Shown: one piece after another, positions 1 through 12,500 of the stretch
Layout of the letters: each line of letters starts with the position of its first letter
Numbering within the stretch: position 1 is the first letter of the stretch
Source of the DNA: Ifrita kowaldi
Lineage: Eukaryota > Chordata > Aves > Passeriformes > Cinclosomatidae
Direction of reading: 5' to 3'
Assembly: GCA_013398055.1 (NCBI GenBank)
Contig: VZRS01014558.1
Span: 62,924-126,923 of the forward strand
Length of the DNA stretch: 64,000 nt
Translations under genes and position numbers: made by a program
Notes under the pieces: model-generated
The model's database searches: none
What the model was told of the DNA's origin: nothing
Seen by the model: only the letters and a program-made list of their open reading frames with translations

Positions 1-960
1 GGCCAGGGGGTCCCATGACCTTGTGACAGTGCAGGGCCATCAAGGTGAGGAGCTGAACATGTCTGTGCTGCACAGAGCAACACCTCCTGAAACCTGTGTC
101 TGGATTACCCAGGAACTTTTGTCCCTGCACCATCCTACAGCCCTTGACATGAGCTGGTAGAGAAACCCAGCACATAAACCACTTCTAAAACTTTGTTGTG
201 AGCTGCATGTAACACTGAGACAGCAGAGCTGACCCTACATGCTTCCATTTCTTTCAATGAGTAGCACTTTTCCTGTGGATCCTTTCATAGTACATTTATC
301 ACCATCTTACTATGTCTTAGCTGTGGCATCAGTACCACATCCTACACATCCTATTAACTGAGTTGTTTCCATGTAGAGAAAATGACACATTTAGGGTCAA
401 AATCAGCTCCCCAAATCAGCTCCCAGGCACAGCACAGCAAGCTGGCAGAGTCCATGGGGATGCCAAAACCCCAAAAGTACTAAGGCACACATGAAAATTC
501 AGTGCTCAGCTCCTGCCTAATGTGGGGGGAATTTAAAAGTCACCAGATTTTTGTTTCTTTGAACATCTTTCGGAAACATTTTATGGCTTAATTTCAAGGG
601 CTTAAAAATCCTCTTCATTTGCAATATTTGTAAGGGATTGCAAATACTGAATTTAAAAGTTATTATGAAAATATGAACTTTATCACATCATCAGTGATAG
701 ACCTTTGTTGAAGTTATAAGCTTAATTATAAGCCAAATGACCTCAACCTGTCTAAAGGAGAAGCACAGCCAATAGGAAAAGAGAAACAGCTCATTTACAC
801 ACAGGTAGATGAAACTATGATATATTATATCAGCTAAAAGCATATATAAATTCACATTTTTACAGTTTCTGTTTAGAAAGGGGAATATCACATCAGAACT
901 TAACACACTCAAAATATTCCAACATGCAGTCTCAACACAGTCAGGTCAGTATTAAAAATC
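1..960. other. 3' flank of VTI1A, no gene seen
   Basis: AT-rich sequence downstream of the last VTI1A exon (the gene is on the minus strand). I see no splice-bounded exon or RNA gene. A 13-bp word is duplicated in tandem at 400-412 and 413-425 (AAATCAGCTCCC plus one base). From vertebrate gene order, TCF7L2 is expected further left in the same orientation, so this would be the start of the VTI1A-TCF7L2 intergenic space. That is inference and no TCF7L2 sequence is visible here. Confidence 0.5.
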
Positions 961-970
961 TAGATTATTG

Positions 971-976
971 TTTAAT
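971..976 (-). promoter_or_regulatory. candidate distal polyadenylation signal (ATTAAA)
   Basis: ATTAAA on the minus strand, about 860 bases past the VTI1A stop. It is the second most used vertebrate poly(A) hexamer. The sequence just beyond is AT-rich, with only weak GT-rich character. Cleavage would fall near 945-960. RNA 3'-end reads would settle it. Confidence 0.25.
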
Positions 977-1307
977 GCACTATAATCACACATTTGTTGC
1001 TGAACTATTACTTAGGATCTCTTTTCAATCAGCAACAAATAGATAAGTATCTTTATACATCTTCATTAAGGGCCTAGTGTGTAATGCTTATCAGTACATA
1101 TATCAACACTGGAAGATTTAAAAGAGATTCAACAGATGGGCTGTAGCCACAACTATATTTTAGGTAAGTGATGCATTTTCATGATCATGATGAAAGTGGA
1201 ATTGCTTTGAATTAGCAGAAAAGAAAGCCTAATTTTAAACAAAAAAATTGTTAAATTGAGTTTTGGATTCACATAATATATTAAACATCATCCTAAGGTT
1301 GCTCTCT

Positions 1308-1313
1308 TTTTAA
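1308..1313 (-). promoter_or_regulatory. candidate proximal polyadenylation signal (ATTAAA)
   Basis: ATTAAA on the minus strand about 520 bases past the VTI1A stop codon. It is an alternative to the more distal copy at 971-976. Nothing in the sequence alone chooses between them. Confidence 0.25.
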
Positions 1314-1833
1314 TACTAGCTACTGTTCTTAACCAGGTTACATCTATAACGAGAATGCATGATCGGGAGTTAGTCACAGGAGACAGGTTCACTTTCTACA
1401 TCATTTGGTCTCTGCTTTACTTATATTCTATATCACAGAAGGTCAGATACTGCTTGATATTCATACACCCTGCACAGCACAAGAACAGTGCAAAGACCCC
1501 TCTTCCCTCACTAAACTGGCAACTTGCAGGCTAAATGCCTGTGGGTGAATTCAACACACATTAAGTCTTTTTACATCAGAACAAGCCCTCACTCCAACAA
1601 ATATTAAGATCCTGAAAACACTCAGATAAAGACAAATATGTAAGAAAAAAATAGCCCCACATGCCATCAACTATGCCATCAATAATACAAAATATTTTAC
1701 ACCACTTGCACCTGAGTTGAAGAGTGGAAAAGAGAGGGAGACTCTGTCAGTGCAAGAGAATGATTCATGTGACCACTTTGTCTTAATTACTCAGAACAAG
1801 CAGTTTGTTGCTGTTTAGTGAAGAACAAAGATA

Positions 1834-1927
1834 TCAGCGTCCCCTGACAGAAAAAAAAATAGCCATCATGGTGGTGAAGATGATGATGACTGCCAGAACA
1901 ACGATCAAAATCCGGTTTTGGATGATC
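1834..1927 (-). CDS. VTI1A: VTI1A last coding exon (C-terminal membrane anchor)
   Basis: VTI1A is a Qb-SNARE of the trans-Golgi network and endosomes that forms complexes with syntaxins and VAMPs to drive membrane fusion. After a split arginine codon (last base at 1927), the exon reads IIQNRILIVVLAV and continues to a stop at 1834-1836. That gives 30 residues, the same length as the human VTI1A tail, which also begins IIQNRIL and has FSVR near its end. The segment is one hydrophobic helix followed by a short basic luminal end (SVRGR). It is the whole tail anchor; the SNARE helix lies in earlier exons outside the window. The acceptor is a pyrimidine tract ending in CAG at 1928. Unusually, the FFS codons contain a run of nine T (1851-1859). 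The human end is RRH where this one is RGR. A longer reading frame over the same bases (1787-2077) is a shadow in another frame. Family and frame are well supported. Confidence 0.93.
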
Positions 1928-1970
1928 CTGGAAAAAAGCAGAAGAGACAAAAAAACCACAGTGAATAAAA
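1928..1970 (-). promoter_or_regulatory. 3' splice site of the last VTI1A intron
   Basis: Read on the minus strand, a T-rich pyrimidine tract (TTTTTTTGTCTCTTCTG then TTTTTTCCAG) ends in AG at 1928-1929, directly before the VTI1A exon. A TTCAC word, whose A pairs with position 1962, lies about 34 bases upstream and is a plausible branch point. The phase (intron inside an AGG arginine codon after its second base) fits the RR-IIQ junction of VTI1A. Confidence 0.85.
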
Positions 1971-4900
1971 CAAAATAAATCAAAACGGCAGAATATATAT
2001 AAAAAATTATAAAATGAGGTGCTCAAATAAATTGGAGAAAAGACATGTGCCCACAAATTCAGCATTCCCTCCACCATTCTGTGTATCCTGATTATTTTTT
2101 ACTTCTCCCATTTCCAGTGCTTCCAACCATTTCTTTATGTAGCTATTAAATCCAACTTTTGTATTCAAGAAACAAGTAGACTTTTCTGAATTATGAATAC
2201 ATTTATATACATACTAGAATAAATTATGTTCCAATTTATTAACCTTCTAAGAACAAATGAAAAGAATAGTGTTCAGTCAATGCAATCCAAGCAGGGTGGT
2301 CTCTAATAGTAAATATCATTATATTTTTTAAAACCATTCTGAAATCTTCATGGTGTTTTTAAACTGAAAAGAAATAATTTATTAATTTTCAAGGGATTCT
2401 ACTATTAAGGAACAGGATTTCAAGGAAACACATGTCAATGAGATACTCACTTGTACTAAAATACCAAGGGAAAAGTACAAAAGATAGTTTTGAAGAAAAG
2501 GATGATATAAAGAAGCAAGTGTCAAACTGTGAAGCTTATGTTGTAAAAGCATCTCCTGTCTCTGTAGCATATCTTTACTTATGGTAATAGGCAAATGTTA
2601 CATTTTTATGTAGTATGAAAAAAAAGGAGATTAGTGAAAATAAAAAGATGCCAGAAGTAGAAAGTCCTAATATTTTTCAATCATTTGCTGGGAGAAATTC
2701 CTGCTTCTAAAATCAGTCACCACATCACTACAGATTTTTCCTAAAATTAATAGGTCAATTAAAATTACTGAATCAAGAAACAGCAGAATTTGAGGCATTT
2801 TACGTGAGGATTTTGGATTTTAAGAATTCAGCATTTGTTATGCCATTCTCACAGAGAAGGAGGAAGATTTTCACAGGCTCTTCACGAGCAGGGACTATTG
2901 CAAAAACATACTTGTACGAGAAGCTTATCATCAGAATTGGAGAGGTATAGCAAAAAAACCCCAACAACCAAATGCAACAAAAGCACCCCAAGTTACATAT
3001 TTTTGTCTCATGCTTCTGCAAAACAAAACGAAACAAAGTCTTCAAGAAGCAAACAGTGGTAAGAAGAGGTAAAACTGTGTTTTGTGAAACATCAAACCAA
3101 GTACAACTTGAAGACAGGGAGTGTAATGTGTTAAAATGAGCATATTTCACGCAGTGAAAGAGAGAAGAAACTCCAGAGAGCAGAGGGGAGTTTTCCTTGG
3201 TAAATGTTTTTCATTTGGATGCGGGTGGATATACATATAAATTATATTGGAAAGTGTAAAGAAAAATGCAGTTTTAACCAACTCCAGCTCTCTCCTTGCT
3301 TACCCCCCACCTAAAGGAAAAGCAGTAAATGGATGGATGAAAACTGTCACATCAGACAGACACCCTCCCCTGTGACACTCTAAAAGGACTAGCTCTCTAT
3401 CCTCCTGACAGGTTACAAAATGATCACATTTGCTGACACGTCTTCCGCAAAACTGCTTTAGTGTTTGTGTCCACTTTCCTAGCAGGAGATGAATGGGCTG
3501 CTTTGTCCTCATTTATCACTTAAAGCTGAACTAAGATCTGTCTCGTTTATTTTTCCCTTCCTCACTAGAAAGGCTCAACCACAGCATTAATTCTTTTGCG
3601 ATGACAGCTAATTCAAACTTAACAGGCAATATTTACTCTGCCAAAAGGATGAGGAGGAGGGAGGGATGTTTCTCACTCTTTTTTTCCCCTAAAAAAAAAG
3701 TGTAGCAGGCTAACAAAATAAAGCTAATTAAGGACTTTTGGTTCTTGTTGGTTTGCACTTCAATTTAACACCTGAACTTACAAGCTTCTCTTTTGTGGCG
3801 GGGTGTGACATTCTCTGCCAAACACCTGATAACAAACGATTTGCCCAGGCAAATGCATGAAAACCAGAATATATATTTACTCACTCGCCCTCATCACTCC
3901 TGAAAAGACACTCAGCAAAATTGAAACTCAGCAGTGAAATAGATTAAAAGCATGAAAACTCTTAAAACATTCAGCCTTAAGTAATACACAGTGCAGCTGG
4001 CTTGACAACCATTTTATTTGTGGGATGTGGGCCCCAAGGCATCCATAATGCTAATTTACAAAGGATTAACTGTGAGTGAAACTCGCTTAATCTAACACAT
4101 AGTTAGGCAAAGGCATACATAACATACTGAGTGTTTAAATCAACTCCTCCTATCTCTGGCCCACTGAAAAAATTATTGCATCATCTGAGACACAAAACTA
4201 AAGAAAAATAAAAAAGAAGCATCAAATCCCCCAAATGCCTTATTTTTAATACCCTGTCAGTACACACCTGATCGCAAGATTATTTAATCAGTGTCCATGT
4301 CTCTAAAATCCTTTTCAAGAAAACACTGAGTGAGGCATGCCACCACCTGTATCTACTAATTGAAGGTTCACTTACAGTGTGAATCTAGGAAATATATATC
4401 AAAGTTCAATTTCTAGGAATCTGAATTAGTCTGCACAGTGCAGCAAAAGAATATCATATTAAAAGGAACAAATTAATCATGAAATAGGATGGATGTTATC
4501 AACAGATTCCTACATTGAAGCATTATACACTTTTAATATTCAAGCCCACAGTTAAAGATTAATTTTATATCTTTAAAAAAAGAATAACGTTGAATTTTAC
4601 TGTTTTCCTTTCAAGTGAGCAAGTAAAATTAAACTAACTGCATATTGTCCGAAGGATGGGGCTGGGAGGAGAATGACAGAGCTGTTTGGAAGCAGCAGGA
4701 CAGTCCCGAGGAGGACTCAGTGGTGCCTGTTGAAATCCAGGTCTGGGAGCTGCTGCTAAGACAGAGAACACAAGTTCTGGGTGTCAGCATATTTCAGATC
4801 TCAAAGTCAACAGGCAAGGACGACCCTTTAGAGTAAAAAAAAAAACGAAGAGGAAAGGGGGTTTTAAGTGATCCAAGACAGTCAAGCCAGCTCACAGTTG

Positions 4901-7900
4901 TAGAACAATGGTTGGCATTGGCAGGACCCATCTGTAGGGAAGCCTATAGTACTGTCACAGCCAGACACTGCCAGTGGGTATTGCTCTAGGCAAAGCATCA
5001 AGGAATTTAAGTGGGGGAGGGAGAAGTAATACCAAAGGAGAAGAAAATGGGGCCTAACACTCGCTACAAAAAAATCCCAAAGGCTACCATGCTCACAAGA
5101 AGCAGATGATAGTCTTTTATCTCTATTACACCTTAAATTCAACAAAATCTGGTGAATGAGGAAGCCCAGATTTTTCTTTGAAAATGCAAAGCATGTTTAC
5201 AGGGTAAATAATTTAGGAAAGAATATATACTTGAAAGAAGACACCCATTGAAACATCCATGGCTAAAATGCCTGAAGGCAAAAACTTGTGCATTTGCATG
5301 CTGCATTTTATTAAGTTAGCACACTGTAGCTTTAAAAGAATGCATGGCCAAATTAAGAGGAATGTGTGACTGAAACATCAAGGATTCCTCAAGTTTACAT
5401 TATGAATCACAGTGCTGTTGATATGAGATGAATTAACCATTTAGTTGATGCAGCTTAGGCACTGAATTCACACCAAGTTCTGCTGGAGCCCTGTGCGGGA
5501 GCTCGTTAACAGCCAATGTCTACTGTTCCTTTCATACTCGAGGCTCTAGGAGCACAAGGGCTCATTCTACTTTGAGTTAGAAGAGAAGAAAAATCTGTGC
5601 TTTTAAACCACGCTCCATCTAGTTTATTATGGACAGCAGCCCGAAATATTTGGGTGCAAAGCCACACAGAAACCGTAACTAAAGCAGACGCAAGGGTGAT
5701 GTTAACTGATGCACTAAAAGAGCACTCTGGTCTAATAATGCAGAAAGCACATCCCTCTCCTCTTGAGTTTCCTTCTGCTCCACCTTTCCAGATGCCTGAC
5801 CCTTTATCCTGGCTTCTGGTCACAGTGCCTAATCTCTGACCACTGCTGTGCTGGAGGGTGCCTCCAGCCGGTGCCAAATTCGTGACACCATCCGCTTGTG
5901 AGGATCACCTCCTTGGTGCACAGGGCAACCACTGCTCTGCAGAACAGGTCCCACATCTGCTACTGAACACTGATGTTCGTGGCAAATCCGTTCCCCTCAC
6001 TCCTGCCCTGGCAGAAATTGTGCTGCCTTTCCACATTTCAAACCCCCAAAGGATTCAGTCCTGTCCGTAGCTTCACACACACATACACACAATGGGTCTA
6101 ACTGTTTGTGCCATGTTTAGATCTGCGCCGTATAAACACAAAGCAGTTCCCGAATGAGCTTTTGCAAACCTTACATTAAGGATGCCAACCGTGTTTAAAC
6201 CTTTTCATAAAACTGCATTCATTAGCAGGGGAGTGCACGACATCTATATGGGTTCAGCCTGATGTCTTGCACATGTCTTAGTGCCTGATTGACCAGCATT
6301 GAATAATGATGCCTTGCCATTAAGCACTGATGGTACAATAACAATTGTCATGAAAATTAGCAATCACGGTAACATGTTAACAAAATGCAGGATATAAAAG
6401 AAACCAGTGCAGACTCTGGGTGCATAAAGAGTTTTGTGTCCTTAACTTGAAGACTACAAATAAAATACTGTAAAAAATTTCTTACAGAAGCTCAACTCTG
6501 ACACTGATACAAATAAAAAAAAAAAACAAACAACCAAACAAATGGCTTGGGGGATCAGTTAGCACACATTCATTACAACACAGGGCTTTATTCTTAAAGG
6601 AGGCATCTTGAAAAATAGTGTCCTCAAGAACACAGACTGATTGATGACGGAGCACTGTCCAACAGTGTTTCACTGTAATATGTATTTATGATTTTACTAG
6701 AAGGATTCCTATCAGTTTACTGGACAGAAAGGCTTGTTCTCTGTATACAAGGTCACATTTTAAATGGTCACTTTGAATACTTGGCTATTGCACTTTTTGT
6801 GCTCTTTTACTTCTGACTGGCAGTTTTTGCTAACATGAAAGAAAATAGGTGCATGCAAATCAGAGGCAAGTGATTTTTAAGTGTCCAATATTCATGTGCA
6901 AATCAGCAGATTCAAACAAACACAAAGTGTAGGTCTAGTCACATCGGCAAAAACTAATACCAGATGAAACTAAATGTGAATTTAAAGTAATATAGTTATA
7001 CTCACATACCTTCTGGACAGACACAATTATTACTATATATAAGGACATCCTTGTTATGATGAGTTTTCAAATGGAAGCACTAAACTCCACACAGGGGAAT
7101 AAAATGTTATGATTGGTAAAGCAAAGCCTTAGATACATAATGATAAATCCCAAGTTCAGGGTATCTGGGGGCTGTTCAATCACATTCCCTTCTTCAGGTT
7201 TAAGAATGCTTTTCTTAAATAAAAGCAACTGAAAAGAATGAGACAGGCTGTGGCAAAAACATAAAGAGATGGCAACCTACTGTAATAAAAGAGTAAGAGA
7301 ACCCTGCCTAGCAGAATTATAACTGGCTGGAAGTATCTGACTTGAGACATTTTTCATCATTAATGACTGAAATTAGCAAACAGAAATACCAGTGAAAAAA
7401 GTATCTGCACAACTTGCATATGACTCCTCGGTCCTCTTCTAGCCGACCCTGGAAAAAGTGAGGAATTTGGAAAACACTCAAGTTTTTTTTCTTCTTCCCA
7501 ATCACAAACTCTGCAAATAAATCCAAGTCTTTATGTTCTCAAGCCAGAAGACCTAATTACATTGTAATTGACATTGTATATTTAGAAGTGAAAAGGCTTT
7601 GGGGGTGGTGCAGAGGGGATGGGACTCCCCATGGCTAACTGGGGACAAAAAGGCCACACTTCCTGAGGTCCACCTCCAGTCTGCAGACTGTTCCCAGCAG
7701 AAGCCTCCTTCATGTTCTCTGAATTCCTTCACTCCAAAGATGCATCTGTGTAAGACCTTGGGAAAATCCATTAAAAATTGCTGAAAACTGAGCAGATAAT
7801 GAAACCCTCAAAAACGGAAGCCTGGAGAATAAGAAAGGATGGCCTTTTTCTGGCTGATTTTCCAGCAGGGTTTATTGAAAGAGCCAGGCCATGCAAGGCG

Positions 7901-8349
7901 CCTAAGATTTTGTTGGTAGGGCTGAGGAATTGCGCAGAGCTATGTCCTCTAGCTTTAAAGTTCAGTCTTAGGGACTGGGGCTGTCTACTCTTAATAACAC
8001 GGATACCAATCTCTAGTTATAATATTACACTCAAACCACATCAATGTGTTTCCACCTGGGCCCTGAATGAAAGAATGAGTCATGTAATAACAGGTGCAGG
8101 GAAGTAGTCACACTATCCCACTTTAAGCATCTAAATTATATCTAGCTAATCTCCCTCAGCTCCCTGTATATATAAGCTCCAGTCCTGCTCTGAACTGCCC
8201 TCGCTTTCTCCTGGCCATATAGCTGGTCAGCTAGGTCAGGTGCCTACAGCATAGGAATGAATACCCCTAAAAGCTTGAACATGAGGTCCAAGCAAGAAAG
8301 CTTGCTAGCTCTGAAGGCAAAAATCATATAGAAAAGTGTTAGCATATTG
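1971..8349. other. intronic sequence, no gene seen
   Basis: AT-rich unique sequence. POU-type octamer ATTTGCAT occurs at 5292-5299 inside an AT-rich block. A short CA-rich run sits at about 6073-6091. The stretch 6290-6400 (AT-rich, with an ACAATTGT SOX-like palindrome) and 3700-3860 (with TAATTA words) look like slowly evolving noncoding DNA. Open frames at 5506-5877 and 5597-5839 overlap on opposite strands and show no known domain. Confidence 0.5.
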
Positions 8350-8780
8350 TAAAGTGTGTGTAATCTCCCATTAATCAGAAATATTGCAGAGATGAAACTC
8401 ACCAGTGAAGCAGAAGATGCTAATCAATAATTAGCCAGTAAAAACCTTGATCCATCATCTCCTTTTAATGGATCCTATATTTGCACATTAATTTTTGACC
8501 AGAAGCAAATATACTTTTCCTTTGACAGTTTTTCTGGAGGAGTAAAAGATAGAAAAGATATCCCTCTCTCGGCTGAACGCCTCCTAAAACACATTGGCCT
8601 TCCTTGACTCAACTACGTTTTTACCTTGCTGTGTCATCTTCTGACAATCTTGCCATTAAGATTAAAACTTAGAATTATTTTTGTCATATCTGATGGCTAA
8701 AATACTTACGGAGAGATTTAATTAGTAATAGAAATCTTGCAACACATTCCAAATGAATAGCATTGGAGTATAGTGTTATT
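8350..8780. promoter_or_regulatory. candidate conserved noncoding element
   Basis: Repeat-free AT-rich stretch with closely spaced homeodomain-type words (TAATCAATAATTAGC near 8420, CATTAATTTTT near 8487, TTTAATTAGTAAT near 8718). No reading frame or splice structure. The call rests only on motif density and lack of repeats, so it is weak. Confidence 0.25.
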
Positions 8781-11700
8781 TGGTAGCCATCAGGGTTATC
8801 ATGGCTTGCATGGAGCCTTCTCTCAAGGAGCTGGCAGTCTCAGGAAGTGAAAATTGTACCCAGGTGATCAGTGGAGTGTGTGGGGAGTGAGAGGGCACTG
8901 ACTGGCCTAGGAATGAGAGAGACCTACAGGAATGATTGGAAATCAAACATGTGAGAACAGGGAAAGCCTGAACGAGGACCTCATGTATGTGTGGCTAAAG
9001 GTAAAAACACAAAATGGAAGGGTGCTGAAAATCTTGTACTAGCTAGATTTTATTCACTGTTTACTTTTAAAACACATGGGAAGGCATTTCTGAGGGATGA
9101 AAAGTATACTTCTGCTGCTGAGAGACCCTGACATGGAACTTTTCTCTAAACAGTTTTGACGCAACTTCAGCTTTCTCCCCATGTCCACTCCTTCCACAGA
9201 GGGAATCAATTAGGTTATGACCATCACTAGGAGGCACAGCGGGGCTTCTGGGGCCACAGAAACTCACCAACCAAAACGGGAGAGGGATTAACTCATTTCA
9301 TGCAGAGCACAGGCAACACCAGATCCCTTCAGCAAGTCTAAATGACAATCACATGCACAGTGGCAACTGCGAGTGGAAGGAGTCAAGGTTGTCTTAATCT
9401 CCAACCAGCCTTTCTCAGGGTACTGAAGTATCAAGAAGAACAAATCACACATTTAGTCACCTGAGCATGACTAAGAACCATAGGCCTTAGCAAACATTAC
9501 GAGAGCTTTAGCAAGAGCTCTGAGGGAGGGTGGATAGCCCAGCTGTCGGTGCAGTGGCATTCTTCAGCACGTTGGGTACATGAAACCCTGGTCCCCAAAC
9601 AGTTAATAGGGAAAAAAAGCCCCCAACCCCCTCGTCAGCACTCAAAGCTAAAGCAATTATTTCTCCAGCAGAAGAAATGTATGCAAGCTATAAAATGACA
9701 AGAACGTACATGATCTCATATTGGCTTTTATGATAAATATAATTAAATTTACATTCTGTGCAATTTAAAGAAAACAAAAATGTCAAAAGTCTGCATCTTA
9801 TCAACTTCCATAATCATTAGAAACCACGAAAAGATGTATCTTAAACAGATGAAAGGAAGTAATGTCTTTCACCCTGCCTCAATTTAATTAATGACTAATC
9901 TACAGCTTTTAGGTGTGACAAAGCTGGAGACTGGACACACACACTCTTCTTGCATTATTTTCTTCTTATTACACCATATTTGACTGGGCGTCTTTTTGTA
10001 TGGCAAGTTTTCTACATTTGTCTTAACAATGTTGACCTCTTTTGTAAAAACCTGAAGGCATCTGCAGCAATTGTTCCTGAAGATGTGCTATCCAAAATGT
10101 TACCATTTCATGGCACTACTTGAATGATAGAATAGAATTTTTTTTGGTATATATTCATTTTTTTTCAAATGCTATAAAAGAAAGGAAAACAATCATGGCT
10201 AAGGCCATTTGTGAGATGGCATTAAAAGAGCCTACTCTGAGACAGATAAAAATAATGAGAATCTTTCTGTCAAGAAGGATTTAGAAAATATCACTAGCAT
10301 TATTAAAATTTAATTTTTTACTGTGCTTTTTGGTTCCCCCTTTTCCAGTGATAATGAGCAGGACTGCACACCTCCACAATGCTAGTACTTGTTTTGAGCA
10401 ATAAATTCAGCCTTCCAGTCTGAAGACATTTCAGACAACAATTTTGACTGCTATAGGCTTATTTTTCAACCTTTTCTGCGCTTTGAGTCTTCCTATAAAA
10501 ACCAGTTCATAAGCTAATTTTCCACAAGGCCAGTGGAACAAATAAAAATCAATTTTTGCCCAACCGGTTCAGAGAAAACCTGGGAACAGTGAAGACAGAA
10601 CAGTGAAAAATAAAAAGAATCGATGTATTCACAAATGGTTTACCTGATAGAGAACTATCAAATTAGTTGTCAGGAGATACTTGCCACTATGAAAGTATTT
10701 TCTTTTCTGCGTGTTACAGTATTTCTATTAGGGGAGCAGAAAAGCCTCTACTTTGTCATGACCTCAGACACCTTGGTTTAACAACCACGTCAAGCCTCCA
10801 AATATTCGGTAAAACCACAGGGCACAAAGTCACAGTGCAAGAGCCCTTGCAGATCTTGCAACCAGAGGGACCTGCAAGCCCAACTGGCTTAGGGTGGGTG
10901 TAAGTCTTCATGATCTCCTGGAAGGCGCAAAGATTCAGACATCCATGACCTCAGGCCAACCTTGTCAAGAGGAATTTGGTCCATCAAGAGAGGAAAAAAA
11001 TCGTAAAAAACACTACTCAGACTTCCCTCCTCTGTTAAAACCCCAAGTATTCAGGAGCATGCTGAAGACTAAGCAGTTTAATCTCTTGGACAGCAGAACA
11101 CAAATTTCTCCAAAGATGGGAATCCCATTTGTAGACTTCAAAACTTTCAGAATCCCAAGGACAACTCAGGGCACAGGCTTTACTATCGTGGCCCAATCCA
11201 CTTCATCATCTTCTCCACTAACTGGGCAAGTGTTCCCAAAACTGCTGTACTGAGAAGGGATGGGATAGGTGCTCACGTCTGTCTGTCTGCAGCCAGAAAA
11301 ATATGTCTGGAAAATTGATTGAAGAACAGAATCTGCTTTCTAATACAAATTAACCATCACTGCTGTAGAAATAAAATGAATTTATAATTTACAAGCTTAA
11401 ATATTAAGGAAGCTATTTTTCAGTAGCTATAATCTTCACTCTGGTATGTAGCATTTTATACACTCCTTTATTTTTATGAGTTGGCATTAGAATGTGACTC
11501 ATTTTAACAGAAAAAAAAAAGGATTAAGTACTTTACTCTGAAGTAAAGCTGCATATTACCTATTTAAAATATTGTAACACACCATGGAGATGTCATTTCT
11601 AGGGCCAAACAAAACATTACTCAATGAAGAAATGGCATGAAATATAAAATATTCAGCAGAGGAAGGGTATTTGGAGCTAAGCAGTTTCATTGCCAATAAA

Positions 11701-12285
11701 CAGCATCATAATAAATAGCGAGCGTGTAGGAAAAAAAGAATACCTGTCCTTCACTATTTGAGATGTAACACCTTAGTGTGGGAAACTAATAAAGATACTA
11801 CTCTTCCACTATGCACATGTAGGGAAAAACTAAAGCCACCACACATTTTGATTCTGAATCTCTTACAACTGATGCTAATTTGCTTATGATATCTGCCTGA
11901 TTTAGAGCTAATCTTCTGTAAATTAACTCCTAATACTGTCTGAAATAATCCTCTTAATGCTGGTCTGTCTTGAGTACTTTATATCAAACACCATGAAATA
12001 CAGAAGCGTACACAAGGCATACAGCATCTGTAGTGCTGTTGGCTGCTCAAGAGTATTTGCTGTGCCATGAAGGCACAAGCACGGTGCAGAGCTGTGGGGC
12101 CCTGGGGCAGCTTGGGGACAGCTCTGGTTGTCCCCTTGGAAGGGGACAGCAAGCTAGGGCCGTGCCCCACCGCCTCCTGGCCACCAGAGAGAAGAGGAGG
12201 CTTTTTGTCTCCTGACAAAACGGTGCAGGGAGCTACAGCTCCATGCTCCAGAGCTCCCACCTCCAGCAGCACATGATAATGAGAA
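8781..12285. other. intronic sequence, no gene seen
   Basis: Unique sequence without recognisable elements. Overlapping open frames at 10667-11253 on the plus strand (78 and 119 codons) carry no known domain and no splice context. A locally GC-richer patch at 12060-12270 has open frames on both strands, typical of composition rather than coding. It contains an 18-bp near-palindrome at 12130-12147 (GTCCCCTT, GG, AAGGGGAC). Confidence 0.45.
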
Positions 12286-12500
12286 AAAGTAAACCGCTCA
12301 GGCTTTGAGATTTCTGAGCAATGAGATCTGTGTTAAACAGCACTAATTATCAGCTGGAAGCCTAATCTGATAACGGGTTTGAAACGACAGAGACAGACCA
12401 TTTTGTTTCTTCAGTGGAGGAAAATATTTTTAAGGGTGTTGCTTCAGCATCGGCCAGCTTAATTATTATTGTCGGTGTGCTAACTCTGTATTCAAAAATA
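12286..12500. promoter_or_regulatory. candidate conserved noncoding element (TAATTA/E-box/GATA words)
   Basis: A compact run of transcription-factor-like words without repeats. TAATTATCAGCTGG at 12344-12357 joins a homeodomain core to an E-box (CAGCTG 12351-12356). TGATAA follows at 12368-12373, and TTAATTATTATTGT lies near 12459-12472. Vertebrate developmental enhancers often look like this, but conservation has not been tested. Confidence 0.35.

Larger units (their letters stand above)
961..1833 (-). other. VTI1A: probable VTI1A 3' UTR
   Basis: This stretch follows the VTI1A stop codon at 1834-1836 on the minus strand. No canonical AATAAA lies on the minus strand between 1 and 1833. The common variant ATTAAA occurs at 1308-1313 and again at 971-976, either of which could set the transcript end. 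The left boundary is therefore a guess based on the more distal signal. No coding potential is seen. Confidence 0.4.

Noticed and set aside
1787..2077. 96-codon minus-strand open frame covering the VTI1A exon
   Set aside because: It reads the exon in the wrong frame and runs through the splice acceptor; the real frame gives the VTI1A tail.
6073..6091. CA-rich run considered as a microsatellite
   Set aside because: Too short and interrupted to be a meaningful repeat array.
12060..12276. GC-rich patch with open frames on both strands, considered as an exon or CR1 piece
   Set aside because: Frames overlap on both strands without domain or splice logic, and no CR1 words could be followed.
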